A stretch of 64,000 bases of DNA from Nocardia beijingensis NBRC 16342 (GCF_001612785.1 NZ_BDBC01000045.1:89359-153358), one strand, 5' to 3'; counted from the first letter of the stretch, positions 25,143-34,539 are shown. Made by a program: numbers and translations. Notes: generated by a model not told the origin, from the sequence alone.

Positions 25143-26564
25143 TCAGATCAGGTTCTGCGCGAGTCCACGCGCGACGAAACGGCCGTGCCCGGCGTGCCCG
25201 AGGTAGACGCCGTCGTCCACGACCACCCGGCCCCGCGACAGCACCGTGTCCACGTGACCATCGATCTCGAATCCCTCGTAGGCCGAGTAGTCCATGTTCA
25301 TGTGGTGGGTCTTGCCGAGACCGATACTGGTGTGACCGTTCGGGTCGTAGACGACGATGTCGGCGTCCGCACCCGGGCTGATCACCCCTTTGCGCGGGTA
25401 CATGCCGAACATCCTGGCCGGTGTGGTGCAGCAGACGTCGATCCAGCGTTCCAGCGAGATCCGGCCGGAGCGGACGCCCTGGAACATCAGATCCATCCGA
25501 TGTTCGACGCCGCCGATGCCGTTGGGAATCTTGCTGAAGTCGCCGAGCCCCATCTCCTTCTGGTCTTTCAGGCAGAACGGGCAGTGATCGGTGCCGACGG
25601 CGGTGACGTCGCCGGTGCGCAGGTAGCGCCACAGCTCGTCCTGATGCCCTTCGGCCTTCGACCGCAGCGGCGTGGAGCACACCCATTTGGCGCCCTCGAA
25701 TCCCGGCGCGCCGAGCTGGTCCTCGAGCGAGAGATAGAGGTACTGGGGGCAGGTCTCGCCGAAGACGTTGCGCCCGGCGTCGCGGGCGGCGGCGATCCGG
25801 GCCAGCGCCTGCTTGGCCGACACGTGCACGACGTAGAGCGGCACGCCGGTCAGCTCCGCCAGCATGATCGCGCGGTGGGTGGCTTCCTCCTCGAGCTGCC
25901 ACGGCCTGGTCGTGCCGTGGAAGTACGGCGCGGTGTCGCCTCGCGCGAGCGCCTGCTCGACCAGCACGTCGATGGCGATCCCGTTCTCCGCGTGCATCAT
26001 CACCAGCGCGCCCAGCTCCGCCGCGGACTGCATGGCGCGCAGGATCTGGCCGTCGGTGGAGTAGAAGACACCCGGATAGGCCATGAAGAGTTTGAAGCTG
26101 GTGACGCCCTCGGCCACCAGTTCGCTCATGGCCTTCAAGGATTCGTCATCGACGTCGCCGATGATCTGATGGAAGCCGTAGTCGATCGCGCACTGCCCGG
26201 CCGCCTTCTCGTGCCAGGCGGCCAGGGTGTCCTGGACTCGTTCGCCGTGCCGCTGCACGACGAAGTCGATGATGGTGGTTGTGCCGCCCCAGGCGGCCGC
26301 GCGGGTGCCGGTCTCGAAGGTGTCGGAGGCTTGCGTCCCGCCGAAGGGCATCTGCATGTGGGTGTGGCCGTCCACGCCGCCGGGGACGACGTATCTGCCG
26401 GTCGCGTCGAGCACGTGATCGGCGGCCGCGGCGAGGTCGGCGCCGAGCGCGACGGAGCCGGGCCGCAGGACGGCGGCGATGGTCTCGCCGTCGACGAGCA
26501 CGTCGAGCGGCTGCGCTCCGGTGGAGGAGACCACCGTGCCGCCGTGGATGAAAGTGCGCGCCAT
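25143..26564 (-). CDS. hydA: Dihydropyrimidinase / D-hydantoinase
   Basis: A 473-residue cyclic amidohydrolase opening dihydrouracil, dihydrothymine or hydantoins to N-carbamoyl amino acids. Metal ligands are visible: GGVDGHTHMQMPF (HxH), GVTSFKLFMAY (the Lys that becomes carboxylated), MMHAENG, YVVHVS and GTDHCPF (Asp). It follows the nitrilase gene by 16 bp, so product and next enzyme are coupled. Start ATG at 26564 has GGAAGAA at good spacing. Confidence 0.95.
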   Translation of the reverse strand: MARTFIHGGTVVSSTGAQPLDVLVDGETIAAVLRPGSVALGADLAAAADHVLDATGRYVVPGGVDGHTHMQMPFGGTQASDTFETGTRAAAWGGTTTIIDFVVQRHGERVQDTLAAWHEKAAGQCAIDYGFHQIIGDVDDESLKAMSELVAEGVTSFKLFMAYPGVFYSTDGQILRAMQSAAELGALVMMHAENGIAIDVLVEQALARGDTAPYFHGTTRPWQLEEEATHRAIMLAELTGVPLYVVHVSAKQALARIAAARDAGRNVFGETCPQYLYLSLEDQLGAPGFEGAKWVCSTPLRSKAEGHQDELWRYLRTGDVTAVGTDHCPFCLKDQKEMGLGDFSKIPNGIGGVEHRMDLMFQGVRSGRISLERWIDVCCTTPARMFGMYPRKGVISPGADADIVVYDPNGHTSIGLGKTHHMNMDYSAYEGFEIDGHVDTVLSRGRVVVDDGVYLGHAGHGRFVARGLAQNLI

Positions 26565-26580
26565 GTCGTTCTTCCCGGTC

Positions 26581-27417
26581 TCAGGGGGCCACCAGCGGCC
26601 CGTAGGCGTCGGGGCGGCGATCGCGGTAGAAGGCCCAGCGGTCGCGCACCACCTTGATCAGATCCATGTCCAGATCGCGGACGACCAGCTCGGGGTCGGT
26701 GTCGGAGGCGACGTCGCCGACGAACTTGCCTTCCGGGTCGACGAAATAGCTGGTGCCGTAGAAGTCGTCGTCGCCGTACTCCTCGGCGCCCACCCGGTTG
26801 ATGGCGCCGATGTAGTACTCGTTGGCCACCGCGGCCGCGGGTTGTTCCAGTCGCCAGAGGTAACCGGACAGGCCCCGCGACGTCGCCGACGGGTTGAACA
26901 CGAGTTCCGCACCGGCGAGGGCCAGCGCGCGCCACCCCTCGGGAAAGTGCCGGTCGTAGCAGATGTACACGCCGACCTTGCCCACCGCGGTGTCGAACAC
27001 CGGCCAACCGAGATTGCCCGGCCGGAAATAGAACTTCTCCCAGAATCCGTGCACGTGCGGCAGGTGGTGTTTGCGGTACTTGCCGAGATAGGCGCCGTCG
27101 GCGTCGATGACCGCCGCCGTGTTGTACAGCAGACCGGGCTGTTGCTGCTCGTACACCGGCAGGATCATCACCAGGCCCAGTTCCTTCGCGAGTGCGGCGA
27201 ACCGCTCGGTCGTCGGCCCCGGGACGGATTCGGCGTAGTCGTAGAACCGCGTGTCCTGGCGCTGGCAGAAATACGGCGCGTAGAACAGCTCTTGGAAGCA
27301 GATCACCGCGGCTCCGTGCGCGGCGGCGCGGCGCGCGTAGTCCTCGTGCGCCGCGAGCATCGACTCCTTGTCGCCGGTCCAGTTCGTCTGGACCAGCGCG
27401 GCTCGAACGATTCCCAT
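26581..27417 (-). CDS. Nitrilase-family amidohydrolase (beta-ureidopropionase-like)
   Basis: A 278-residue carbon-nitrogen hydrolase. The catalytic triad is visible as E43 (ICFQELFY), K116 (KYRKHHLP) and C153 (VYICYDRHFPE). It probably hydrolyses N-carbamoyl-beta-amino acids to CO2, ammonia and the amino acid, downstream of dihydropyrimidinase. It is the first gene of the four-gene operon; TATAAC (27424-27429) lies 5 nt upstream of the ATG, giving a near-leaderless start. An inverted repeat at 27457-27477 may be the operator. Confidence 0.92.
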   Translation of the reverse strand: MGIVRAALVQTNWTGDKESMLAAHEDYARRAAAHGAAVICFQELFYAPYFCQRQDTRFYDYAESVPGPTTERFAALAKELGLVMILPVYEQQQPGLLYNTAAVIDADGAYLGKYRKHHLPHVHGFWEKFYFRPGNLGWPVFDTAVGKVGVYICYDRHFPEGWRALALAGAELVFNPSATSRGLSGYLWRLEQPAAAVANEYYIGAINRVGAEEYGDDDFYGTSYFVDPEGKFVGDVASDTDPELVVRDLDMDLIKVVRDRWAFYRDRRPDAYGPLVAP

Positions 27418-27456
27418 GCCCAGTTATACGTCACCGGCAACCGGCTCCGTGGCTCG

Positions 27457-27477
27457 AAAACTGCCGAGAAGAGTTTT
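27457..27477. promoter_or_regulatory. Candidate operator between the pyrimidine operon and the cyclophilin gene
   Basis: AAAACT-N9-AGTTTT is a perfect 6+6 inverted repeat in otherwise GC-rich DNA, about 40 bp upstream of the nitrilase start and just beyond its -10 box. Spacing of one helical turn plus fits a dimeric regulator. No regulator gene is adjacent. Confidence 0.4.
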
Positions 27478-27628
27478 GTAGCCAATCCGTGGCAACCGGG
27501 CTACCCGCGGCCTCGCAACCGTGTGCATCCGGGCAATCGAGCCGTACTCCCCTGCGGAACCGGGCGAGGTGGAATGATTCGCGCTGCATCGTCCGGTGCG
27601 CAACCCCGAGTGAAGGAGATTTTCAGCG

Positions 27629-28342
27629 GTGAGCAGCGAAGTGCAAGCGCGAGAACTCGTCAACGGCCGGCGCGCGGGGCGCCGGAGCGTAGCGTGGCGA
27701 TCGCTGCGGATCCTCGGGGTCCTCGCCGTCGGCGTGGCGCTGGTGACGTCCGCGACGGGTGTCGTCTCGGCGGCCCCGGCGCAGGCCGGCTGCGGCGCAC
27801 CGGCCGCGGGTCAGCCGAACGGCAAGCAATGGCCCGCCGAACCCGGCATGACCATCGACACCAACGCCGGATACACGGCGACGCTGGCCACCAACTGCGG
27901 CGCCGTCACCATCGCTCTGGACGCGTCCCGCGCGCCGCGCACGGTCAACTCGTTCGTGTTCCTGGCCGGAGAGCAGTACTTCGACCACACCAAGTGCCAC
28001 CGGATCACCACCGAGGGCATCTACGTGCTGCAGTGCGGCGACCCGACCGCGACCGGCATGGGCGGGCCCGGCTACCAATTCCCCGACGAGAACCTGGCGG
28101 GCGCGACCTACCCGGCGGGCACGATCGCGATGGCGAACGCGGGCCCCGGCACCAACGGCAGCCAGTTCTTCGTCGTCTACCGCGACGCGCCGCTGCCGCC
28201 GAGCTACACCCCGTTCGGGCGAGTCACCGCAGGCATGGACGTGCTGACCTCGATCGCCGCCGCGGGCGTCAAGGACGGCTCGTCCGACGGCGAGCCCGCC
28301 GCCGGCGTCGTGCTGAATTCCGTTTCCGCCGGGCGCAACTGA
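27629..28342 (+). CDS. Secreted cyclophilin-type peptidyl-prolyl isomerase
   Basis: A 237-residue protein. A basic N-terminus and hydrophobic segment (LRILGVLAVGVALVTSATGVVSA) with cleavage likely after AAPAQA indicate a signal peptide. The cyclophilin domain reads FDHTKCHRITTEGIYVLQCG, MANAGPGTNGSQFFVVY and FGRVTAGMDVL. It probably assists folding of secreted proteins. GTG at 27629 follows GAAGGAG at about 12 nt. It is divergent from the pyrimidine operon. Confidence 0.9.
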   Translation: MSSEVQARELVNGRRAGRRSVAWRSLRILGVLAVGVALVTSATGVVSAAPAQAGCGAPAAGQPNGKQWPAEPGMTIDTNAGYTATLATNCGAVTIALDASRAPRTVNSFVFLAGEQYFDHTKCHRITTEGIYVLQCGDPTATGMGGPGYQFPDENLAGATYPAGTIAMANAGPGTNGSQFFVVYRDAPLPPSYTPFGRVTAGMDVLTSIAAAGVKDGSSDGEPAAGVVLNSVSAGRN

Positions 28343-28373
28343 ATCCGTCGCGGTGGCGGTGCGGCGCCGCGCG

Positions 28374-29555
28374 TCAGGAGACCCCGGCGCGGCGCCGCAG
28401 CACCACCGCCATCACCGGTTCGACGAACCGGCTGACCACCGGCCCGAGCACCGCCATCAACAGCACGTAGGTGGTGGCCAGCGCGGCGAATTCGGCGGGG
28501 ACCGCGCCCGCGGCCACCGCGAGTCCGGCGATGACGATCGAGAACTCGCCGTGGGCGACCAAGGCGGTGCCCGCCCGCGCCCGGCCCAAGCGGCCCGCAC
28601 CGGCCCGCTCGGCCGCCCACCATCCGGTGGCGATCTTGCTGGCCGTGGTGACCAGCGCCAGCAGGCAAGCCCAGCCCAGCACCGGTGGGATGCTCGCCGG
28701 GTCGGTGCTCAGGCCGAACAGGACGAAGAACAGCGCGGCGAACAGATCGCGCAGCGGTTCCAGCAGCTTGGTCGCGTTGTGCGCGGTCGAGTCCGAGATC
28801 GCGATGCCGAGCAGGAACGCGCCGACCGCCGCCGACACCTGCACCGCCGAGGCCGCCCCAGCGACCAGCAACGCGGAACCGAGCAGTTTCAACAGGAAGA
28901 TCTCGCGGTCGGCGCTGTCGACGATCGCGGAGACGTAGCGGCCGTAACGCAGCGCGACGATCAGCACCACGGTGACCGCCGCCAAGGCGATGCCGAGCGT
29001 CTTCAGGCCTGCGACGAAGCCGACGCCGGCCAGCACCGCTGTCAGCACGGGCAGGTATCCGGCCATCACCAGGTCTTCGAACACCAGGATGGACAGGATC
29101 ACCGGCGTCTCCCGGTTGCCCAGCCTGCCCAGATCGTTGAGCACCTTCGCGACGATGCCGGAGGACGAGATGTAGGTGACCCCGGCCATCGCGATGGCTC
29201 CGGTGAACCCCCAGCCGAGCCCGAGCGCCACGAGGACACCGGGCGTCGCGTTGAGCACGATGTCAACTACGCCGGCGGCCCACGATCGCCGCATGCCGGT
29301 GACCAGCTCCGGGGCGCTGTATTCCAGGCCGAGCAGCAGCAACAGCAGGACGACGCCGATTTCGCTGGCGAGATGGATGAAATCGTCCACCTGCCGCAAC
29401 TCGACCAAGCCACCGGTGCCGAACACCAGCCCGCCGATCAGGTACAGCGGAATGGGCGACATGCCGATGCGCGCGGCGATCCGCCCGAGCAGGCCCAGGC
29501 CGAAGAACACCGCGCCCAGCTGGATCAGCGCGAGCGCGGTCTCGTGTGCCACCAT
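28374..29555 (-). CDS. Cation:proton antiporter, CPA2/KefB-type membrane subunit
   Basis: A 393-residue membrane protein with about 12 hydrophobic segments of the Na+/H+ exchanger fold: IPLYLIGGLVFGTGGLVEL, FMxxGLEYSAPEL-like region, ITGAIAMAGVTYISSSGIVAK and LVFEDLVMAGYLPV, the usual GxFxxD-like core. It lacks a cytoplasmic Rossmann domain, supplied in trans by the KhtT-like protein encoded 4 bp upstream. It probably exchanges K+ for H+. Confidence 0.9.
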   Translation of the reverse strand: MVAHETALALIQLGAVFFGLGLLGRIAARIGMSPIPLYLIGGLVFGTGGLVELRQVDDFIHLASEIGVVLLLLLLGLEYSAPELVTGMRRSWAAGVVDIVLNATPGVLVALGLGWGFTGAIAMAGVTYISSSGIVAKVLNDLGRLGNRETPVILSILVFEDLVMAGYLPVLTAVLAGVGFVAGLKTLGIALAAVTVVLIVALRYGRYVSAIVDSADREIFLLKLLGSALLVAGAASAVQVSAAVGAFLLGIAISDSTAHNATKLLEPLRDLFAALFFVLFGLSTDPASIPPVLGWACLLALVTTASKIATGWWAAERAGAGRLGRARAGTALVAHGEFSIVIAGLAVAAGAVPAEFAALATTYVLLMAVLGPVVSRFVEPVMAVVLRRRAGVS

Positions 29556-29559
29556 GCGC

Positions 29560-30042
29560 TCAGCCGTCTAACAGGATCTTGGCGGCGGCCTCGAGACCCT
29601 CGACCGTGCCGACGACGACGAGCACGTCTCCGGCGGTGAAGGTGAAGTCCGGCCCCGGCGACGGAATCGGCTGCCCGCTGCGGACCACCGCGACGATGGA
29701 CGCTTTCGTCCGGGTGCGTATCTGGGTCTCCCCCAGCCTGCGGCCGTCGAAGCGGGAGCGGTCCGGGATGGACAGCTGCCGGGTGGTCAATCCGGTGAAC
29801 GCGCGGTGCTCCTCGCGCAGCTGCTCGACCAGTTGCGGCGCGCCGAGCAGGCTGGCCAGCACGGCCGCCTCCTTGCCCGACAGCGGTACCTGTTCGGTCT
29901 CGTCGGGGTTGTCCGGCTTGCTCACGATGAGATCCATCGTGCCGTCGCGATGGTCGATCACCCCTATCCGGCGTCGTGTATTGGTCAGCGGGAAATCCTT
30001 GCGTACACCGATACCCGGCAGGGGTGTCACCTCGACATTCAC
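29560..30042 (-). CDS. KhtT-like regulatory subunit of the cation antiporter (RCK-C/TrkA-C)
   Basis: A 160-residue soluble protein. The N-terminal segment resembles KhtT regulators (TPLPGIGVRKDFPLTNTRRRIGVI), and the C-terminal 70 residues form an RCK/TrkA-C ligand-binding domain (RFDGRRLGETQIRTRTKASI, FTAGDVLVVVG). It controls the antiporter encoded directly downstream. GTG at 30042 lies 6 nt from TAGGGT, so the operon's mRNA is probably leaderless. Confidence 0.88.
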   Translation of the reverse strand: MNVEVTPLPGIGVRKDFPLTNTRRRIGVIDHRDGTMDLIVSKPDNPDETEQVPLSGKEAAVLASLLGAPQLVEQLREEHRAFTGLTTRQLSIPDRSRFDGRRLGETQIRTRTKASIVAVVRSGQPIPSPGPDFTFTAGDVLVVVGTVEGLEAAAKILLDG

Positions 30043-30048
30043 GATCCC

Positions 30049-30054
30049 ACCCTA
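30049..30054 (-). promoter_or_regulatory. -10 box of a probable leaderless promoter (antiporter operon)
   Basis: TAGGGT on the minus strand lies 6 nt before the GTG start of the KhtT-like gene. Confidence 0.5.
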
Positions 30055-30239
30055 TCGACCGGTTGGCGCACCCCACGGACAGGGTGCCCGAATTGTCCGT
30101 ATTATTCGCCGTTTCCGCACGCCACTCCGGACCGGCGAGTTGGATTACAGTTCACCGCCCGTGGTAAGAGAAATGACGTGTCCCGTACCCGCCTCCGTCA
30201 CCGAGCCGTCGCCTCGCGTTGCCGCGACGAGCGAGTCCG

Positions 30240-32348
30240 GTGACCGTCGCGCGGGCGGTGAACCGGTTGCTCCGGCCGGGCGCGGTCGCCACCGCGGCGG
30301 CTGCGCCGCGGGCGGGCGCCGGGGAGTACCGGCACGATCTGGACGGGCTGCGCGGCGTGGCGATAGCGCTGGTCGTGGCGTTCCACATCTGGTTCGGCCG
30401 AGTGTCGGGCGGGGTGGACGTGTTCCTGGTGCTGTCGGGGTTCTTCTTCACCGGGTCGCTGCTGCGCGGTGTGGCGGACACCGGCACGGTCCGCGTCGCG
30501 CACACCGCTCGCAGGCTCGCACGGCGGTTGCTGCCCGCCCTGGTGACGTTGTTGGCCGCCGTGATCGCGGCCACCGTGCTGCTGCGCCCGTTCACCCAGT
30601 GGGGCGAGATGGCGGCGCAGACGCTGGCGTCGCTGCTGTACTACCAGAACTGGCATCTCGCGTTGTCCTGGTCGGATTACCTCGCCGCCGACCCGTCGGT
30701 GAGCCCGTTGCAGCACCTGTGGTCCATGGCGGTGCAGATGCAGTTCTACCTGCTCGCGCTCGTCGCCGTGGCCTCGGTCGCGAGTCTGTCGCTGCGTTTC
30801 GCCCGCCCCGGCGCGGTGCGGCCGGTCCTGGCGATCGCGCTGACCGCGGGCACGGTGGCCTCGTTCCTCTACGCCGCGCACGGCACCGCGGTGCATCAGG
30901 GCTGGAACTACTACGACAGTTTCGCCCGCGCCTGGGAGCTCTTCGCCGGGGCGCTGCTGGCGATCGCCGCACCCAAGCTGTCGCCGCCGCGCTGGGTGCG
31001 GGTCGCGGCGGCGGCCCTCGGCGCGGTCGCGGTGCTCACCTGCGGCTGGTTGATCGACGGCGCCGACCGGTTCCCCGGACCGGCCGCGCTGGTGCCCGTC
31101 GGCGCCACAGCCGCGCTGATCGTCGCGGGCGGCAATCTCACCGCCGCGCGGCAGCCGCTGCCCAACCGGCTGCTCGGCGCACCCGCCGCGGTGCGCCTCG
31201 GTGAACTGTCCTACGCGCTGTATCTGTGGCACTGGCCGATCCTGATCTTCGTGCTGGCGCGGACCGGAGCGGCGACCGCTGGGCTGGGCGTCGGCCTGGG
31301 CGTCATCGGTGCGTCGCTGGTGCTCGCCTACCTGACGAACCGGTTCGTCGAAGAGCCGCTGCGGATGCGATCCGGCCGTCCGGCCCCACAGTCGCCCGCC
31401 CGCGCCATCCGCACCGGCCGGGTGGTCGCCGCCCTCGGCGTCGCGGTGCTGGCGGTCTCGGTCGGTGAGCAGGTGGTGACCCGGGCGAATCCGCCGCGGG
31501 CGGTGGCCGCGCTCGATCCGGGGCACTATCCCGGCGCGGAAGCGCTGGTCAACGGCGCGAGCACGCCCGAAGCCCCGATGCGGCCGAGCGTGTACGAAGC
31601 GCCCGCCGACGCCGCTTACCCCTCACGCGACGGCTGTATCGCGGACTGGGACACCCGCGACGTCATCACCTGCACCTATGGTGACGCCGCCGCGCAGCGC
31701 ACCATCGCGGTGGTGGGCAGCTCGCACGCCGAGCACTGGGTGCCCGCGCTCGATCTGCTCGCCCGCGAGCACGCCTTCCGGGTCGAGGTCTACCTGAAGA
31801 TGGGCTGCCCGCTGACGGTAGCGGCGGAACCGATGTACAAGGGTGAAGCGAATCCGGACTGCCGCGACTGGTCCGTGGAGGTGATCGACCGCCTCGGCGT
31901 AGAACGGCCGGAGTGGGTCTTCACGACGGCGACCCGGCCGCGCGACGGCGCCGGTGACGAGACCCCGGCGGACTATCCGGAAGTATGGACGCGGCTGGCC
32001 GACCGTGGCCTCAATGTCCTGGCCATCCGCGACACCCCGTGGCTGCGCCGCGACGGCGTGCGGTACCGGGCCATCGACTGCCTCGCCCAGCACGGTGACC
32101 GGATCAGTTGCGGGATGCCGCGCGCGGCCGCGCTGGACGAGGTGAACCCGGCGCTGGAGTTCGCCGCCTCGTTCCCCAACGTGTTCCCGCTGGATCTGTC
32201 GGACGCGCTGTGTGAACGAGAAGTCTGCGCGGTGAGCGAGGGCAACGTCCTCATCTATCACGACGAGCATCACCTCACCGCCAGCTATTCGCGGTCGCTG
32301 GCGCCGGAACTCGGCAGGCATTTGTCGCCGATCCTCGGCTGGTGGTGA
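30240..32348 (+). CDS. Membrane O-acyltransferase (acyltransferase 3) with C-terminal SGNH domain
   Basis: A 702-residue OafA-type enzyme. The acyltransferase-3 module has HDLDGLRGVAIALVVAFHIW with the conserved R...H pair and about 10-11 membrane segments to residue ~400. The C-terminal extracytoplasmic SGNH-like domain has VVGSSHAEHW (block I, GSSH instead of GDSH) and YHDEHHLTASYS (DxxH). Such proteins acetylate cell-surface glycans. GTG at 30240 is used; an in-frame TTG 21 nt upstream is possible. Convergent with the GT39 gene. Confidence 0.88.
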   Translation: MTVARAVNRLLRPGAVATAAAAPRAGAGEYRHDLDGLRGVAIALVVAFHIWFGRVSGGVDVFLVLSGFFFTGSLLRGVADTGTVRVAHTARRLARRLLPALVTLLAAVIAATVLLRPFTQWGEMAAQTLASLLYYQNWHLALSWSDYLAADPSVSPLQHLWSMAVQMQFYLLALVAVASVASLSLRFARPGAVRPVLAIALTAGTVASFLYAAHGTAVHQGWNYYDSFARAWELFAGALLAIAAPKLSPPRWVRVAAAALGAVAVLTCGWLIDGADRFPGPAALVPVGATAALIVAGGNLTAARQPLPNRLLGAPAAVRLGELSYALYLWHWPILIFVLARTGAATAGLGVGLGVIGASLVLAYLTNRFVEEPLRMRSGRPAPQSPARAIRTGRVVAALGVAVLAVSVGEQVVTRANPPRAVAALDPGHYPGAEALVNGASTPEAPMRPSVYEAPADAAYPSRDGCIADWDTRDVITCTYGDAAAQRTIAVVGSSHAEHWVPALDLLAREHAFRVEVYLKMGCPLTVAAEPMYKGEANPDCRDWSVEVIDRLGVERPEWVFTTATRPRDGAGDETPADYPEVWTRLADRGLNVLAIRDTPWLRRDGVRYRAIDCLAQHGDRISCGMPRAAALDEVNPALEFAASFPNVFPLDLSDALCEREVCAVSEGNVLIYHDEHHLTASYSRSLAPELGRHLSPILGWW

Positions 32349-32359
32349 GGGGCGCACGA

Positions 32360-33886
32360 TCAATTCAGCCGCAACATCTCCGGCCAAGCGTGCGACCACG
32401 GCGCGAGCGGTCGCGCGCAGCGCCAGACGGTGACGCCGCGGGTGACCCCCGGATATCCGAGCCGGGCGTCGACCTGACCGACCGCGCTCACCTCGGCGCA
32501 GTGCGCGCGCACGTCGGCCTCGGCGCCGCCGACCCACAGCACCGTCGTCGCCGTGTCCGGCGGGGTGCCGAAGTAGCCGAAGCCGCGATTGGGGCTGTAG
32601 ACGGCGGGCAGACCATAGGACCCGCGGGCGAGATCCAGAGCGCTTGCCTGCCAATAGGAATCGGCGATCACCACGGCCGCTGCCCGCTCCGGCTCCGGCA
32701 ACGCCGCGTAGGCCGCCGCCGTCCCGGCCGCGAGTTCCGACCAGCCGAACCGCCCGTAGATCGCGATCTCGAACCCCGCCTGAGCCTGGGTGTCGACCGG
32801 CTCGATATCGGACTCCGGTCGCAAGGGCAGCGAGAAGACAAGCACGGCAAGGGATAGCACGCCCACCGCGACGGTGAGGATCACCCGCGAGCGCCGCCGG
32901 TTCGCCGTCCAGCGCACCGCACCGGCCGCGATCAGCGCTCCGTAGCAGCCCGCCGCGTAGTACGGCCGTCCACCGGTCGCGATGAAGACGCCGACCAGGA
33001 CCAGCGGCATCAGCCCGAGAAACCGGTAGGGCCGCAAGCTTTCGGCGCGAAACAGCACCCACACGCCATACACCAGCAACAGGCCGCCGAGCACACCGGC
33101 GGAGGCGAGGGCCAGCGGCAGCCAGCTGTAGCGCCCGCCGATCGTGGCCTGTTCCGCGGCGACCACACCACCCAGACGCAGCTGCGGCCATCCGCGCCCT
33201 GCCTGCCACACCAGACCGGGCGCCGACGTCACGACGACGATCACGCCGCCCCACCACAGGGCGGGGCGGCGCAGCAGCTCACGAGGTCCGTAGATCCCCA
33301 CCCCGATCGCGAGCGCGATCCAGAAGAACGGGATCAGCCACTTGACCTGCATGTCCACCCCGGTGACCAGCGCGGCGGCCAGCAGCAACCCGTCGCGGCG
33401 GGTGCGGACCCAGCGGATCACCAGCCAGCTCACCACCACCCACAGCGCCGTGTCGATCGTGTTGGTCGCCAGCAAAGTACCCTGCACCAGCAGGAACGGC
33501 GAGGTGGCGTAAGCGGCGGCGGCCAGCACCTGCGCCGGGCGGTCGCCCCCGAACTCCCTGGCGATCTGCGCGGTCAGCACCACCGCGGCCACCGTGACCA
33601 GCACAGCCGGAAGGCGCAGTGCCACGAGCGAATCCGGGGCGAGCAGGTCCATCGTCCGCGCGAGCGCGGGCAGCAACGGCCCCTGATCGGCGTAACCGGC
33701 CGTGAGCCTGCGGCCCGCCGCGACGAAATACAGCTCGTCACCGAAGAATCCGTACCGCCCGATCGAGACCAGCAGCGCCAGCGCGCCCAGCGCCGCCACC
33801 GCGCCGACCCCGCCGAAGGCAAACGCGGGCAGCGGTTGGGCGTCATCCCGGCGCCGGTGGGTGTCCAGCACTTCAGTCATCCTCAT
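32360..33886 (-). CDS. GT39-type membrane glycosyltransferase
   Basis: A 508-residue GT-C fold enzyme with about 10-12 membrane segments. The N-terminal loop YGFFGDELYFVAAGRR with GYADQGPLLPALAR is the signature region of PMT/ArnT-like enzymes, using polyprenyl-phosphate sugars. Sugar and acceptor are unknown. ATG at 33886 overlaps the tetR stop (ATGA), so it is translationally coupled to the regulator. The neighbouring acyltransferase on the other strand suggests a shared cell-envelope theme. Confidence 0.87.
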   Translation of the reverse strand: MRMTEVLDTHRRRDDAQPLPAFAFGGVGAVAALGALALLVSIGRYGFFGDELYFVAAGRRLTAGYADQGPLLPALARTMDLLAPDSLVALRLPAVLVTVAAVVLTAQIAREFGGDRPAQVLAAAAYATSPFLLVQGTLLATNTIDTALWVVVSWLVIRWVRTRRDGLLLAAALVTGVDMQVKWLIPFFWIALAIGVGIYGPRELLRRPALWWGGVIVVVTSAPGLVWQAGRGWPQLRLGGVVAAEQATIGGRYSWLPLALASAGVLGGLLLVYGVWVLFRAESLRPYRFLGLMPLVLVGVFIATGGRPYYAAGCYGALIAAGAVRWTANRRRSRVILTVAVGVLSLAVLVFSLPLRPESDIEPVDTQAQAGFEIAIYGRFGWSELAAGTAAAYAALPEPERAAAVVIADSYWQASALDLARGSYGLPAVYSPNRGFGYFGTPPDTATTVLWVGGAEADVRAHCAEVSAVGQVDARLGYPGVTRGVTVWRCARPLAPWSHAWPEMLRLN

Positions 33887-34503
33887 CCCCTGGTCGCTAC
33901 GTCGAACAACCGGCACAGGTGCGCCGCGTACGCGTCCATCGCGAAATCCGGTTCCCGCACCGCCCGTCCGGCCGCGCCGTCGACGGCGTCGCGAATGGAC
34001 TTGGCCATCAACAGCGGGTCGAACTCGCCGAACTCGCCGCTGCGCTGCCCTTCGGAAAGGATGTCGGTCAAGGGCGCGATGATGTCGCGTTCGCCGTCGG
34101 CGGAGGTGAACTTCGGGTTGCCGTCCGCGTCCCGCAGATTCGTCACCACCTCGATCAGGGCCGCCACGTACGTGGTGTTGGCGTCGATGAAGCCGAGGTT
34201 CGATTCGAGGTAGGCCAGCAGGCTCGCGCGCGGTCCGGCCGCCGCGGCGACCCGCGGAGCGATGTACTCCGCGGCCGAGACGTACAGCTGGACCACCAGC
34301 TGCGTCATCAGATCGTCCTTGCCGTCGAAGTGGTAGGAGATGACGCCTTTGGAGATGCCCGCGCGCTCGGCGATCCGTGCCAGCGAAGCGTTCGCGTACC
34401 CCACCTCCGAGATCACCTCGACGGCGGCGGCGATGATCTGCCGCCGCCGCGCCTCCTCGATGAACGATCTCCGTTGGCCGTCCGTACTATTTTCTGGCCG
34501 CAT
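33883..34503 (-). CDS. TetR-family transcriptional regulator
   Basis: A 206-residue regulator. The N-terminal DNA-binding domain is clear (RRRQIIAAAVEVISEVGYAN, then ASLARIAERAGISKGVISYH and FDGKDDLM). The ligand domain is not identifiable. ATG at 34503 is preferred over a TTG 6 nt upstream: TAAAAT is 6 nt before the ATG, giving a leaderless mRNA. It is coupled by ATGA to the GT39 gene, which it may regulate together with itself. Confidence 0.9.
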   Translation of the reverse strand: MRPENSTDGQRRSFIEEARRRQIIAAAVEVISEVGYANASLARIAERAGISKGVISYHFDGKDDLMTQLVVQLYVSAAEYIAPRVAAAAGPRASLLAYLESNLGFIDANTTYVAALIEVVTNLRDADGNPKFTSADGERDIIAPLTDILSEGQRSGEFGEFDPLLMAKSIRDAVDGAAGRAVREPDFAMDAYAAHLCRLFDVATRG

Positions 34504-34509
34504 GGTCAA

Positions 34510-34515
34510 ATTTTA
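34510..34515 (-). promoter_or_regulatory. -10 box of a probable leaderless tetR promoter
   Basis: TAAAAT on the minus strand, inside an AT-rich patch with an AAATTT palindrome, is 6 nt from the ATG. The AAATTT could be part of an autoregulatory operator. Confidence 0.55.
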
Positions 34516-34539
34516 GCACGGGCGGCCGAGTATCCGCCG

